Shown here piece by piece: positions 42,315 to 51,871 of a DNA stretch of 64,000 bases; positions within the stretch are counted from its first letter, which is position 1, and every line of letters starts with the position of its first letter. The DNA comes from Bryobacteraceae bacterium (GTDB lineage: Bacteria; Acidobacteriota; Terriglobia; Bryobacterales; Bryobacteraceae). A program made the translations under genes and the position numbers. The DNA lies in NCBI GenBank assembly GCA_025928545.1, contig JAICJH010000007.1, positions 87,064 to 151,063 on the forward strand, written 5' to 3'. The notes beneath the pieces are model-generated. The model did not search any database, was not told the DNA's origin, and worked only from the letters and a program-made list of their open reading frames with translations.

Positions 42315-44797
42315 TGTACCTGCACATCATATCCGATCCCCTTCGTGGCAAGGTTGTAATCCGGAAAACAATTGGCTGCGAATCCAAAAGGACTTGCCAC
42401 CGCAACCGGGGACGCTTGCGGCGCGGTATCCACACGCGTCACCGTGAAGGTCACGTCGAGTGCCTTCGCGATGCGAGCCCGCGCGGAATCCAGATGGGCG
42501 CGGGTCTCACGGTTGGCTGCCGTGACGAGCGCCTTCGCGATTGCGCTATCCAGCGTTTTCAATTCCGCGCGATAGAGCGAGCGTTCGTCATTGGCGGCGC
42601 CATTCACGCGGTTGATCGCCAAATCCAGCCAGGCTTGCTGCAAATTGCGCCGGTAGGTATCGATTGCAGACTGAGGCCGCGACAGTTCGCTCCAGACTCC
42701 GGTCCGCACCGCCGCCAGAAAATCCGCCGCCGACCACGCGGTTTTGGCGTCCAAAGCTTCCTGTTCCAGGACGCGATTAAATCGGCCGCTATCCAAAAGG
42801 TTATTCAGGATTCCCACCTGAGCATTGCGAATCCGGTTCAGAGTTCCGGAGGACTCAATCCGCCGCAGTACCTCGGGATCGATCAGCCATGTCGGCGTCG
42901 CGAAGGCATTCTGGTTGAGAAAGCCAACGGCGAGCTTCTGCCTCTGACCTGGGTTTGGCGTGTAGACTGTACCAGCCTGTCCTGCGTTCTTGGCTTGTGA
43001 CGTCGCGCCGCCGACAATGGCAACCACGTGATTCATCTCCGCAGTCCATTGGCCCAGCAGCGCGCCGTACATTTCGGACAATTCGTCGAGCGGCTCCCCT
43101 GTCCGCGCAGTGGTGGCGGCAACCAGATTTTTCTCGATGCGTTGCAGATTCTTCAGCCCCAGCGTTGTGGAAGCAATCGCATCGGAGTCGCCCACGGCTT
43201 CAGTCAATTCCCCGGTGTCTGCCGCGCCCGCCCAACCGACAATTGTGGTGTAACGAAGCCAAGGCGTGGAATCCTGAGCGCGTAGCCACTCATCCAGCAC
43301 AGGCCTTTCGGCTTCGGGCGTTGCAGCCCCTGGAATCGGAGCATAACCCCAGTGAAGCGCCCAGCGATCGTAAGGGCCAACATGCGCCGCCAACTCATCC
43401 ACCGGGATACCGTCTTCCGGCTGAGCGACGTAATTGAACCGCACATAATCCATTACGGATGGCGTGAAGCCCATCGTGTGGACCCACTCTTTGTCATGCA
43501 CCTTATCCGCCGGGTAAAGCGAACTGGCTTTCAAATTATGTTCGAGCCCCAGCGTATGGCCAATCTCATGAGTGAGGACCAACTGAATGGCGCGCCCCAT
43601 CGCCTCGTCGGAAAGCGGCAACTGGCGGGCCCCTGGATCTGTCGCGCCCACCTGAACGAAATACCAGTTCCGCGCCAGTTCCATCATGTTGTGGTAGAAC
43701 TCGATATCGGCGTTGAGGATTTCCCCTGTGCGCGGGTCGCTTACGTTGGGGCCGAAGGCGTTTTGCACGGTGGAAGGCAGCCAGCGGATCACGGAATAAC
43801 GCGAATCCTCGGGACTGAATTCGGGATCTTCCGCCGATGTGGGCGCTATGCGGGCAATAATCGCGTTGCGGAATCCGGCGGCTTCGAGTGCGGGCGCCCA
43901 GGCCTCCACCGCTTTGCGCACGGAGTCGCGCCACTTCACCGGAGTGGCCGCATCAATGTAATAGACGATTGGCTTCACCGGTTCCGAGATCGCGGCATTC
44001 GGATCTTTTTTCTCCAGACGCCACCGATTGATAATTCTGCGCGGCTGGGCACGCTGGGTGTCCTGGCTGTAATCGTAGGGCGCGGTCTGGAAGAAGCCGA
44101 CGCGATTGTCATACAGTCTCGCCATCATCGGTTTCTCGGGCAGTTTCACCATGCTGTGGTGAACCACAATGGTGGCGTCGCCCTGTCGCATCTGACCCGC
44201 CGCTACATTGGCATCGTTGCGCCACCAGGTCTGCGTCGCTTCCACTTCGATGTTTTCCGGATAGCTTGAAACGCGTTCGATCCATGTGCGGCTGGCATCC
44301 AGGCCGCCCGCGTTGAGGCGGGTGCGGATGCCGAATTCGGCAACATCGCCGGTAAAAAGACGCGTAACGTCGATCACCGGCGCGCCTTCCGGTGAAATTG
44401 CCAGGATGTCGAAGGCCATCACGATAATGTCGGTACTCGCCGCCTTCAGGGCAACTCCCATCGCGGTGCGCGGATCGGCTGTGGCTTCGTAGTTCACGTC
44501 GCGAAGGAGGATGCGCTGACCGCTCAGCTCCCATCTGACAACGTGATTGGCTACCAGAAAGCCACCAAAGCCGACACCATTTGCGGTTTGCGCGATGCGC
44601 GCATTCCACAGGAACTCTTTATTCAGTTCGGCTTTGGGGATCTCGTAAAAGTAGCCGTCTCCGATATGGTGGACGGTGAAAACACCGCGGGTGGTTTTGG
44701 CTTCCTTCGTGACAATCTTGTCGTAAGCCTGTGGGTCGGCGGCAGCCAGCAGTGATGCGAGGCACACTACGCCGGTAATAAAGCGCACAATTCGCAT
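42311..44797 (-). CDS. DUF5117/DUF4953-type zinc metalloprotease, secreted
   Basis: 828 residues. Signal peptide (FITGVVCLASLLAAADP). DUF5117-type N-terminal region (GVFTVHHIGDGYFYEIPKAELNKEFLW). The catalytic zinc site LTHEIGHTLGLEHNLKAS (HExxHxxGxxH, about residue 420) is complete, with MGFTPSVMDYVRF downstream as a possible Met-turn. A long helical C-terminal region ends VTRVDTAPQ. Extracellular or periplasmic proteolysis is expected. It begins 21 bases after the ABC permease gene and continues the block without a visible terminator. Confidence 0.87.
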   Translation of the reverse strand: MRIVRFITGVVCLASLLAAADPQAYDKIVTKEAKTTRGVFTVHHIGDGYFYEIPKAELNKEFLWNARIAQTANGVGFGGFLVANHVVRWELSGQRILLRDVNYEATADPRTAMGVALKAASTDIIVMAFDILAISPEGAPVIDVTRLFTGDVAEFGIRTRLNAGGLDASRTWIERVSSYPENIEVEATQTWWRNDANVAAGQMRQGDATIVVHHSMVKLPEKPMMARLYDNRVGFFQTAPYDYSQDTQRAQPRRIINRWRLEKKDPNAAISEPVKPIVYYIDAATPVKWRDSVRKAVEAWAPALEAAGFRNAIIARIAPTSAEDPEFSPEDSRYSVIRWLPSTVQNAFGPNVSDPRTGEILNADIEFYHNMMELARNWYFVQVGATDPGARQLPLSDEAMGRAIQLVLTHEIGHTLGLEHNLKASSLYPADKVHDKEWVHTMGFTPSVMDYVRFNYVAQPEDGIPVDELAAHVGPYDRWALHWGYAPIPGAATPEAERPVLDEWLRAQDSTPWLRYTTIVGWAGAADTGELTEAVGDSDAIASTTLGLKNLQRIEKNLVAATTARTGEPLDELSEMYGALLGQWTAEMNHVVAIVGGATSQAKNAGQAGTVYTPNPGQRQKLAVGFLNQNAFATPTWLIDPEVLRRIESSGTLNRIRNAQVGILNNLLDSGRFNRVLEQEALDAKTAWSAADFLAAVRTGVWSELSRPQSAIDTYRRNLQQAWLDLAINRVNGAANDERSLYRAELKTLDSAIAKALVTAANRETRAHLDSARARIAKALDVTFTVTRVDTAPQASPVAVASPFGFAANCFPDYNLATKGIGYDVQVQ

Positions 44798-44818
44798 TAC
44801 CGACCAGTTTACTGCGTT

Positions 44819-45694
44819 CTACTCGGTGCCGTAGGCGATTTCGAGTTTACGGGCGTGCATTGCCGCCCAGACGATGACGAATGTGGCGATGAGCAGCAGA
44901 TTCGCAATTGCGAGGTGCGTCGGCGCGGGGTCGATATCGATAACCAGCAACTGCATGATGTTGCCCCTGCCGCGGGGTTGCTGCACGGGCATTGGAATCG
45001 GGCATATGGATTGCAGCCAGTAAATGATACTGACTTTTTTCAGCAAGGCAGGAAGAAAACCGTTGATACTTTCCCACAAAAGCAATCCGGCCGCCGGAAT
45101 CAGGGGGTTGCGGAAGAGAACGCCTGCCGCCAGAAACAGGCTGCCATACCCGATACAGGCGAGCACCGCGGCGACGAAATAGGAAATCAGATGCGACATC
45201 CCAGGTCCGGAGAACATGTAGGCGTTCATCAGTTCCCGCCCGTGATGCCAGAACATCGCCGGAAACTGAAGGAGGGCGGAACCGCCGAAGATCACCACGG
45301 CAGCGGTGAGCCCGGAAAGGAATTTTCCTGCAACCAGAACTTCACGCCGCACCGGAGCAAGCATGTAGTAGTGCAGGCTCTTATCCATCATTTCGCCGCG
45401 GAAGAGGTTGGCGAAGATGCCGACGCAGCCGAAAAATACCGCGATTCGCAAATAGAAGAACTGGAAGATGCCGGCGAAGATCTGGACGTCCTGGCCGAGC
45501 GTGTCGCTGGATCCGACCGTGGGGTTGTTTCTGAACAGCCAGTGTCCAACCATCGGGATCTCCGGCGCAAAGGCGAGCAGGTAAATCCAGATCCCGCGCT
45601 TCGCAAAAAAGGTCTTGCGCAGATCGATGCGCATGATGGCCAGGATCTGCCGGCGCCAGAGATTCCAGGAATTTTGGGTAACAGCCGGGCTCAT
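44819..45694 (-). CDS. ABC-2 type permease
   Basis: 291 residues. A cytoplasmic N-terminal stretch (LWRRQILAIMRIDLRKTFFAKRGIW) is followed by about six membrane segments, with MDKSLHYYMLAPVRREVLVAGKFLSGL as the typical ABC-2 loop. A partner ATPase gene lies immediately upstream; its stop overlaps this ATG (ATGA). This is the second exporter pair of the block. Substrate unknown. Confidence 0.85.
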   Translation of the reverse strand: MSPAVTQNSWNLWRRQILAIMRIDLRKTFFAKRGIWIYLLAFAPEIPMVGHWLFRNNPTVGSSDTLGQDVQIFAGIFQFFYLRIAVFFGCVGIFANLFRGEMMDKSLHYYMLAPVRREVLVAGKFLSGLTAAVVIFGGSALLQFPAMFWHHGRELMNAYMFSGPGMSHLISYFVAAVLACIGYGSLFLAAGVLFRNPLIPAAGLLLWESINGFLPALLKKVSIIYWLQSICPIPMPVQQPRGRGNIMQLLVIDIDPAPTHLAIANLLLIATFVIVWAAMHARKLEIAYGTE

Positions 45695-46641
45695 TTCGTG
45701 CTCTCCTCCGAGCCGATCAGGTACTCGTAAACCGACTGTGCATCATCATCCGCCGGAGCGACAGATTCAATCTGGACGCCGTTGAGCGCGATGTGATTCA
45801 GCAGCTTGTAAAAACCATCGGCGCTGCGGGTGCGGACCAGGAGTCCCGCGCGATCGGCATGCAGACGAACCTCAACCACCTGCTGTTCATGGAACAATCG
45901 CGATGCCAGATACTCCGGCTTATCGCAGCGGATCAGCACCTGCATCGGATGTTCCGAAATCTCATCGCGCATGCCGCGAATCTGCCCTTCGGCTACCACG
46001 TAACCCTGATTCATCATGATCACGCGGTCCGAAATGAGATCCACCTCATGCAGGATGTGGGTGGAGATCAGGACGTGCGAACCTTCCGCCGCCAGCGCCT
46101 GGAAGAGCGCAATGGTTTCCGCGCGCGCCAGCGGATCCAGTCCGTTCAACGGCTCATCGAGGATCAGAACGCGTGGACGATGCGCAATAGCCTGCGCAAG
46201 CTTGATTCGCTGCCGCATGCCTTTGCTGTATCCGGCAATGCGGCGCGCGCACGCTTCCCGCAGTCCGACACGGTCGATCGCCTCCCATGCCAGCCGTTCT
46301 GTATCTTTCGCGCTGTACCCGAAAAGCCGCAGGTAACACTCGATAAATTCATAGCCGGTCAGACCACGCGGAAAGGCGTCGTACTGAGTGGAATAACCGA
46401 TCATGCGGCAGTAATTCTCCGCATTGTCAGGCTCGAGTCCGCAGACCACGACTTTGCCGCGCGAGGGACGAAGCAGACCCGCGATCATATTCATGAGCGT
46501 CGTCTTGCCGGAACCGTTGGGGCCGACGAGGCTGGTGACGCCGGGCGGAATCGAAAGATTGACGCGGTTCACCCCGAGAATTTCAGCGTAGAACTTGCTG
46601 ACATTATCGAAGACGATGTCGCTGGATGTTTGAACGGACAT
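45691..46641 (-). CDS. ABC transporter ATP-binding protein
   Basis: 316 residues. Walker A GPNGSGKTT (about 38), Q-loop GYSTQYDAFPRGLTG, signature YSKGMRQRIKLAQ, Walker B VLILDEPLNGLD, switch STHILHEVD. The C-terminal 100 residues form the extra domain seen in ABC-2 ATPases. ATG 46641 shares a base with the stop of the preceding permease gene (TGATG). It is the partner of the permease at 44819. Confidence 0.93.
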   Translation of the reverse strand: MSVQTSSDIVFDNVSKFYAEILGVNRVNLSIPPGVTSLVGPNGSGKTTLMNMIAGLLRPSRGKVVVCGLEPDNAENYCRMIGYSTQYDAFPRGLTGYEFIECYLRLFGYSAKDTERLAWEAIDRVGLREACARRIAGYSKGMRQRIKLAQAIAHRPRVLILDEPLNGLDPLARAETIALFQALAAEGSHVLISTHILHEVDLISDRVIMMNQGYVVAEGQIRGMRDEISEHPMQVLIRCDKPEYLASRLFHEQQVVEVRLHADRAGLLVRTRSADGFYKLLNHIALNGVQIESVAPADDDAQSVYEYLIGSEESTK

Positions 46642-47498
46642 CAGACAACCTCGCAGACGCGCAACTTGCGGTTGATGATCAGCAACAGAAGCCCGCAGAT
46701 AGTGAGCAGCGCGATCCACGCGCCATAGACCGGAATGTCCTCGGCCGGAGCTGAGGTCTGGAACAGATTCTGAGCAACATTCTGTATCAGGTACTGGATA
46801 TCGATGTACACGCCGTTGTTCGTGCGCATGACGTTGTCGATCATCGCCGCGAAGCCTTTACCGATGGCGAAGACGGCTAAAATCAAGGCTCCCGCCACAA
46901 TCCGCCAACGAACCAGGGCCGACATCGCGAGGCCCAGCAGGGTGAGGATGGCGAGCAAAATCCCGCACACCAGCACGGTTGCTGTCGCGAGATAGAAATT
47001 GTCCAGCATCCAATTCCACCCGACAAGCGAACTCTGAACGATAAAGATGAGCAGGCCTGGGAGCAACGTAATTGCGCCCGCCAGTGAAGCGATCACCGCC
47101 CCTTTGCCGAGAATATATTCCGCACGTGAAAACGGCCGGCCCAGATACAAAGAGAGCGCCCCGTTTACCAGATCGGGCCCGACCAGGGTGGGAGCGATAA
47201 ATGCGGTCAACACCCCGGCAAGCGCTCCCTGAAAGCCCAACACATTCATGAAGAATGGCCCGTTGATTTTGATGAAACCAACCTGCTGGCGGACCAGTGC
47301 CAGGAGAGTCGCATTCTGATTCACATAAAGCGTGAGCAGTACAAAGATCATCGGAATGAAGCAGGCGATATAGCCCATCAGCAGCAGGCGGGATTTGAAA
47401 ACCGATTTAAAAGCGTACCGCTGGAGCACGAGAAAGCGCGACCACTCCGGAGTCAGCGCGCCCGAGTACGCCTTGTAGGTTCGTTTATAAACGGCCAC
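46641..47498 (-). CDS. ABC-2 type permease
   Basis: 285 residues with a basic N-terminus ([41 protein letters not shown]) and six or so membrane segments. [26 protein letters not shown] is the cytoplasmic loop typical of ABC-2 permeases. The stretch between about 220 and 265 ([20 protein letters not shown]) is probably outside. It overlaps the upstream ATPase gene by 14 bases and pairs with it. Confidence 0.85.
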   Translation of the reverse strand: MAVYKRTYKAYSGALTPEWSRFLVLQRYAFKSVFKSRLLLMGYIACFIPMIFVLLTLYVNQNATLLALVRQQVGFIKINGPFFMNVLGFQGALAGVLTAFIAPTLVGPDLVNGALSLYLGRPFSRAEYILGKGAVIASLAGAITLLPGLLIFIVQSSLVGWNWMLDNFYLATATVLVCGILLAILTLLGLAMSALVRWRIVAGALILAVFAIGKGFAAMIDNVMRTNNGVYIDIQYLIQNVAQNLFQTSAPAEDIPVYGAWIALLTICGLLLLIINRKLRVCEVV

Positions 47499-48429
47499 TG
47501 ACGGTCTCCTTCATGTCCATGGCTTTGAGGAAGATATCTTCCAGACTGTCGCGTCGATAGTTCAAACGCCTGAGCTGAATGTCGCGATCCGCGGCGAGCC
47601 GGTAGATATCCCGAAGCTCAATGCCTTCCGGCAATACGGTCCGGATCTTGCCCGCGGTGACGGAGCAAACGCAGCCCAGCTTTTCGATGGCGTCGGCGAA
47701 AGTTCCATCATCGCCTTCCGTTTCGATTTCGACAAAGCGCCGGTTCGACGCACGCTCGGCTTCGAGGTTGGAATAATGCACGATCTGCCCGCCCTTGAGG
47801 ATCACCGCTTCTTCGCACGTCTCCTCAATATCCCGCAGCAGGTGCGAACAGACGACGATATGCATCGTGCCGAGGTCCCGCATTTCCTGGATCAGCTTGA
47901 TCATCCGGGTGCGGGCCTGCGGATCGAGACCGTTCGTCGGCTCATCCAGAATCAGAACTTTGGGCCCGTGGACGATCGCCTGGGCGAGCTTGGCCATCTG
48001 CTTCATACCCAGCGAAAAGGCTCCGAGTTTGCGATAGCGCGCCTCGCCAAGGCCGACGTAAAAAAGCGCTTCATGCGCACGTTCGAGCGCCTGCTCGGCG
48101 GGCAGGCCGGAAAGTTCCGCCCCCAGACGAACGAAAGAAATCGCCGGCATGTTGGCGATGAAGCAATCGTTCTCCGGCATGTAGCCGATGAGCGCGCGGA
48201 TCTGCCGGGCATGGGTTCGGATGTCGAAGCCCATCACCCGGGCGGTGCCGCCGGATGGCTTCCAGAAACCGAGCAGCGTGCTGATCAGCGTGCTCTTGCC
48301 GGCTCCGTTGGGTCCGAGGAGTCCCACCGTGCGGCCGCGAAGCTGAAGATTCAGGCCTCGCAGAATTTCTCGCTTCCCCAGAGTGACCCGCAGATCCTCC
48401 AGTTCGATATGTGGCGTGGACACCGTCAT
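47485..48429 (-). CDS. ABC transporter ATP-binding protein
   Basis: 314 residues. Walker [10 protein letters not shown] (about 38), [15 protein letters not shown] as Q-loop, signature [13 protein letters not shown], Walker [13 protein letters not shown], switch CSHLLRDIE, then a C-terminal domain of about 90 residues. ATG 48429 lies one base after the stop of the FecR/zinc-finger gene. It is the first ATPase of the double exporter and the partner of the permease at 46641. Confidence 0.93.
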   Translation of the reverse strand: MTVSTPHIELEDLRVTLGKREILRGLNLQLRGRTVGLLGPNGAGKSTLISTLLGFWKPSGGTARVMGFDIRTHARQIRALIGYMPENDCFIANMPAISFVRLGAELSGLPAEQALERAHEALFYVGLGEARYRKLGAFSLGMKQMAKLAQAIVHGPKVLILDEPTNGLDPQARTRMIKLIQEMRDLGTMHIVVCSHLLRDIEETCEEAVILKGGQIVHYSNLEAERASNRRFVEIETEGDDGTFADAIEKLGCVCSVTAGKIRTVLPEGIELRDIYRLAADRDIQLRRLNYRRDSLEDIFLKAMDMKETVSGRL

Positions 48430-48430
48430 T

Positions 48431-50872
48431 CTAGTGAGTCAAAGCCGCCTTCATCATGTTGAGAGGTCCGCCGGCCTGCATTGCCAGCATCGATGAAATA
48501 TCCATCCCGAAAATCGCCCCCCTGGAGGCCATGTCGATCCGGTCCGTCGCCGCCCGGAACGAAATCAAGCCGCCGCTGTCGCCTTGTTTCAGAATGTCGA
48601 GCGATTTCTGTTGTCCCGGCGTCACGTTCACGCCGTTGAGCAGGCCGAGCACCGGAGCAAGAGTCTGCCCCATATTGTGATAGACCACTGCCGAGAAATC
48701 CATCGCGTGATCGTGCGGCAGCTTAGACTGGAAGGCCGCAGATTTGGGTAAGGTGTAACCGGTCTGCCGGTTTTGAATCGCGCGAGCCACAAGTTCATGG
48801 GAGGGCGCGGCGACCCAATAGCCATCCGTGTAGGCCCAGTCCATTTCCCATGGAAGCTTGTCGAATTTCAGCGTGTAATAAGACTGGCCATCGGCATCGC
48901 TTTGCGTCAGCTTCAGATCGCCCGTGCGCTCGTGGCTTCCCGGCGAGTTGTTGAACTCAGTCATGAGTCTCGTGAACGCACTCTGGATGCGGCCCGGATC
49001 GTAGACTTCGGCCACAATCTTGATGGCGGGCACAGGCAGCATGGGGCCATCGAGAGCAACCGTCACCTCGCCGCCGAATGCGCTGGCAAGATCGGATAAC
49101 GTCATATTCCGGTCGGCGAGTTGCGACATGGATTTCGTCAGATCGTCGACGATGAGCGCCGGGTTCTTCAGAATCGTGGAGGCCGCAAATCCGGCATCGG
49201 GCGAAACGAAATTCAAAGTGCCCATCGGACCGGGGGCCGCCAGCCAGGAAACAAATCCGCTGCGATCTTTCGAGAAGAAGACCGACGCATGGTTCTCGGT
49301 ATCTCCCAGAGTCGCTCCGCCCACCGCCTTGCTGCTGGCGAGGAAATAGCGGACATCCTGGAGGCCTGTCGTCGCCGGCAAACTGCCCACCAGCGAAACC
49401 AGATCGGCTGCAAACACCCAACCCGCGCCCTGCTGGTATTCCGGAGCCATTTTCTGATACAGGGCCGTGCTGGTGAAGCCGCCGGTACCGCTGAAACTCG
49501 CCGCCTCGGCTGCGTTCTCCGCCACTACGAAGAGATTATTGGCAAACCGCATGTGGGAAAAGAGTTCCGCCGGCACCTGCCCCTGCAGGTAAGTATCGAG
49601 ACCCGGGCGCGTCTCCTCCGCCAGAATTACGGGCGAGGCCTTGAAACCTGTCGTATAGACCACGATCTCGTTCCCCAGATACTGGCTGGCTGTGGTGATT
49701 TCCTGCATCGCTTTCTCAAAATCCTCGCGCCGGGCGGCCGGAATTCCGTTCCACCATGTGGTCAGAGCCCCGTTTTCCGCGAGCTTCTGGTGGAAGATCT
49801 GATCCGCCTGCGCCAGAGTGCTCCCAATATTGGGGATGGCCGCCACCGCGACCGCGTTCGCCGGCAGATACGAAATCAGTTTCGATTGGTAGCGAAGGCC
49901 CGTAGCGGGGATCGCATCCATCTGATGACGGACCGTCGCCAGATCGCCGAGCAGCGCCAGATAAGTGGACGAATTGCGGCTCCAGGTAAATTCCTGATCG
50001 AGCGGCGCGGGCGTCATATCCGAGGCCGTCGAAGTCTGGTCGCCCTTGTGCAGAACGTCGTGCTGCGAGCCGTGATCCACCCACACGGTGCCTTCGGCGA
50101 CCGCCACGCGCGAGCCTTTCGTTCCGGCATCGACTGAGAAGACGGTTCCTTTCACGGAAACATTGCAATCCGCCGTCGCTACCTGCAGTGAACCCTTCCG
50201 CTGTTTGGCTGCGGCCACGATGATGCTGCCCAACCCGAGATGTACAGTGGATCCGGTCCAACTCCGGGATACGTAAACCTGGGCTCGTTGGTTCATTTCC
50301 ACTTTCGAGCCGTCGTTGAGGCGGAGCACAGCTGTCGAATTCTTAGCCGTACGCACCGTATCGTTCTCATTCAGCTCAGCGCCGGTGGAAATCAGCACGA
50401 GATTGCCGCCGCTCACGCGATACAACGCGCCATCGATCTGTTCGACCGTTGCGCGCGGCCCCCCGCGCAACGCCGGGAATTCATAAAAGCCCCAATACCC
50501 ACCGCCCGCCACCAGTACGACCGAGGCAGCCACCGCCCACACCTGATAATTCACGCGGCGCTGCGCCGGAGCCGGCATAACGACAACACGCGCGGCGCCC
50601 TGCCGCAGACGATCGATCGAGCGGCGGCATTCCACGCATTCGCGAACATGAGCGTCCAGCAGAAGCTGACGCCCCGTGTCGAGAGAACCGGCAAGAGCGG
50701 CGGGGAAAAGCTCACTGAAACCCGCGCAGCCTCGGATTGTACCCGAGTGAGAGTGCGCCTCAGCCGACGGGAACAACCGCTGTCTGACGCGCGCCGAGGC
50801 CTGCTCGATTTCAGCGGCCGTCGGTTCCTGTGCGCGAATTTCAGACATCACCTGCATTACATTGGGTTTCAC
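48431..50872 (-). CDS. Zinc-finger / FecR-domain protein with large extracytoplasmic part (putative anti-sigma)
   Basis: 813 residues. The cytoplasmic N-terminus has [11 protein letters not shown] (about 73-83), the HxxxCxxC core of anti-sigma zinc fingers. One membrane segment follows (about 110-130, [19 protein letters not shown]). A FecR domain spans about 140-275 ([28 protein letters not shown] ... [31 protein letters not shown]). About 500 further residues resemble DUF3352-like proteins ([25 protein letters not shown]). GTG 50872 overlaps the stop of the sigma-factor gene (GTGA). Adjacent sigma and zinc-finger genes strongly suggest sigma/anti-sigma control. Confidence 0.8.
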   Translation of the reverse strand: MKPNVMQVMSEIRAQEPTAAEIEQASARVRQRLFPSAEAHSHSGTIRGCAGFSELFPAALAGSLDTGRQLLLDAHVRECVECRRSIDRLRQGAARVVVMPAPAQRRVNYQVWAVAASVVLVAGGGYWGFYEFPALRGGPRATVEQIDGALYRVSGGNLVLISTGAELNENDTVRTAKNSTAVLRLNDGSKVEMNQRAQVYVSRSWTGSTVHLGLGSIIVAAAKQRKGSLQVATADCNVSVKGTVFSVDAGTKGSRVAVAEGTVWVDHGSQHDVLHKGDQTSTASDMTPAPLDQEFTWSRNSSTYLALLGDLATVRHQMDAIPATGLRYQSKLISYLPANAVAVAAIPNIGSTLAQADQIFHQKLAENGALTTWWNGIPAARREDFEKAMQEITTASQYLGNEIVVYTTGFKASPVILAEETRPGLDTYLQGQVPAELFSHMRFANNLFVVAENAAEAASFSGTGGFTSTALYQKMAPEYQQGAGWVFAADLVSLVGSLPATTGLQDVRYFLASSKAVGGATLGDTENHASVFFSKDRSGFVSWLAAPGPMGTLNFVSPDAGFAASTILKNPALIVDDLTKSMSQLADRNMTLSDLASAFGGEVTVALDGPMLPVPAIKIVAEVYDPGRIQSAFTRLMTEFNNSPGSHERTGDLKLTQSDADGQSYYTLKFDKLPWEMDWAYTDGYWVAAPSHELVARAIQNRQTGYTLPKSAAFQSKLPHDHAMDFSAVVYHNMGQTLAPVLGLLNGVNVTPGQQKSLDILKQGDSGGLISFRAATDRIDMASRGAIFGMDISSMLAMQAGGPLNMMKAALTH

Positions 50873-51441
50873 CTGACACCTCCCATCTCACGAATATCTT
50901 TTTGCAACTGCTTTCGTGCGCGATGTAAAGTCACCGCCACAACCACCGTCGACACTCCGTACATCTCTGCAATTTCCGGGTTCGAATGGCCCTCGATGAA
51001 CCGCAGTGCGAACATTTCCGCCGAGCGCCTGTCCAGTTTGCCGATTGCCAGCCTGAGCACCTCACGCAGATCGGTCTGGCCTGCCCTTCCCGCCGGTTCC
51101 GCAATCCCTTCGAGCGGGATGTCTTTGCGCGACCGCAGTTCCAGCAGGTTTAAGGAAGCGTGGACCGCGGCCCTGCGAAGATAGCTTTCCGCGTTCTCGA
51201 TACCGGCCGACTGGGCATCCCGCGACGCCAGCCGCAGAAAGACCGTCTGAAGGACATCTTCGGCATCGTGCGCATTACCGGTCATCCGATAGGCCACGCG
51301 GAAGATCAGGGCATGGTGGGCTTCGAAGGCGCTTTCAAGCGTCAACGGCTCCCACGCGCCCGGAACATGGGTAGCGGGCTGGCCCGGCGGCGTCGGCTGA
51401 GGGGTGGGGGTAACGGGGTTTTCTCCTGTCGCCAGTTGCAT
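50869..51441 (-). CDS. ECF-type RNA polymerase sigma factor
   Basis: 190 residues. A Pro-rich N-terminal extension (about 1-30) is followed by region 2 (FEAHHALIFRVAYRMTGNAHDAEDVLQTVFLRLA, about 38-72). A linker follows, then region 4 (LDRRSAEMFALRFIEGHSNPEIAEMYGVSTVVVAVTLHRARKQLQ, about 135-180) with the helix-turn-helix. It is first gene of the block that runs to 37258. The next gene encodes a zinc-finger membrane protein, as expected for an ECF sigma/anti-sigma pair. No GAAC-type ECF promoter was found in the 75-base upstream gap, so autoregulation is open. Confidence 0.88.
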   Translation of the reverse strand: MQLATGENPVTPTPQPTPPGQPATHVPGAWEPLTLESAFEAHHALIFRVAYRMTGNAHDAEDVLQTVFLRLASRDAQSAGIENAESYLRRAAVHASLNLLELRSRKDIPLEGIAEPAGRAGQTDLREVLRLAIGKLDRRSAEMFALRFIEGHSNPEIAEMYGVSTVVVAVTLHRARKQLQKDIREMGGVR

Positions 51442-51485
51442 TCACCAGAGTAGACCGGGGCCGGGACGGATTATTACGAGAATTT

Positions 51486-51501
51486 AAAGCGGCTCCGCTT
51501 T
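51486..51501 (-). terminator. Possible terminator hairpin after the cupin gene
   Basis: AAAGCGG-CT-CCGCTTT is a perfect 7-bp inverted repeat with a 2-base gap, 16 bases beyond the cupin stop on the minus strand and upstream of the sigma-factor gene. The loop is too short for all seven pairs and the following TTTAAATTCT is a weak T-tract, so it may instead be an operator of the sigma operon. Confidence 0.4.
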
Positions 51502-51516
51502 ACGCTTTCCGACGCG

Positions 51517-51867
51517 TCAGGCCGGCCACTCATCCGCCGGGTCGAATTTCGGGAACACAATATTCAGCACGGTCATTTTTCCGAGGGCGCGGTGCCTGAC
51601 TCCTGGCGGAATCATCACGCACATCCCCGCACGGACCGGCACGATTTCGCTATCCAGTTCCATGCGGGCATCCACACCACACTCCAGAAAATAATACGTC
51701 TCGGTCAGCTGCTTGTGGTAATGAAGTTGCGCATCTTCCGATATGCGCGTCAGGTGAATTGTCCCGGGATATCCGGCAACATCGGCGAACGCGCGCTGCG
51801 TGGTGCCGCACGGGCAATCGACCGAAGGCAGGGCCCCAAACTCGACAATTTTGTAGGCTTTCTCCAT
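51517..51867 (-). CDS. Small cupin-domain protein
   Basis: 116 residues forming a single cupin barrel. Motif 1 is LHYHKQLTETYYFLECG (His, His, Glu metal candidates, about 49-65) and motif 2 is MIPPGVRHRAL (His, about 90). Two cysteines in DCPCGTTQ precede the barrel. Binding of a metal and a small ligand is expected; the function is open. It lies four bases after the sigma-54 activator gene and is likely co-transcribed. Confidence 0.82.
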   Translation of the reverse strand: MEKAYKIVEFGALPSVDCPCGTTQRAFADVAGYPGTIHLTRISEDAQLHYHKQLTETYYFLECGVDARMELDSEIVPVRAGMCVMIPPGVRHRALGKMTVLNIVFPKFDPADEWPA

Positions 51868-51871
51868 AGAA

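Noticed and set aside
51486..51501. Strong intrinsic terminator between the cupin and sigma-factor genes
   Set aside because: The inverted repeat is perfect, but the loop is only two bases and there is no good T-run, so it is listed only as a possible terminator.
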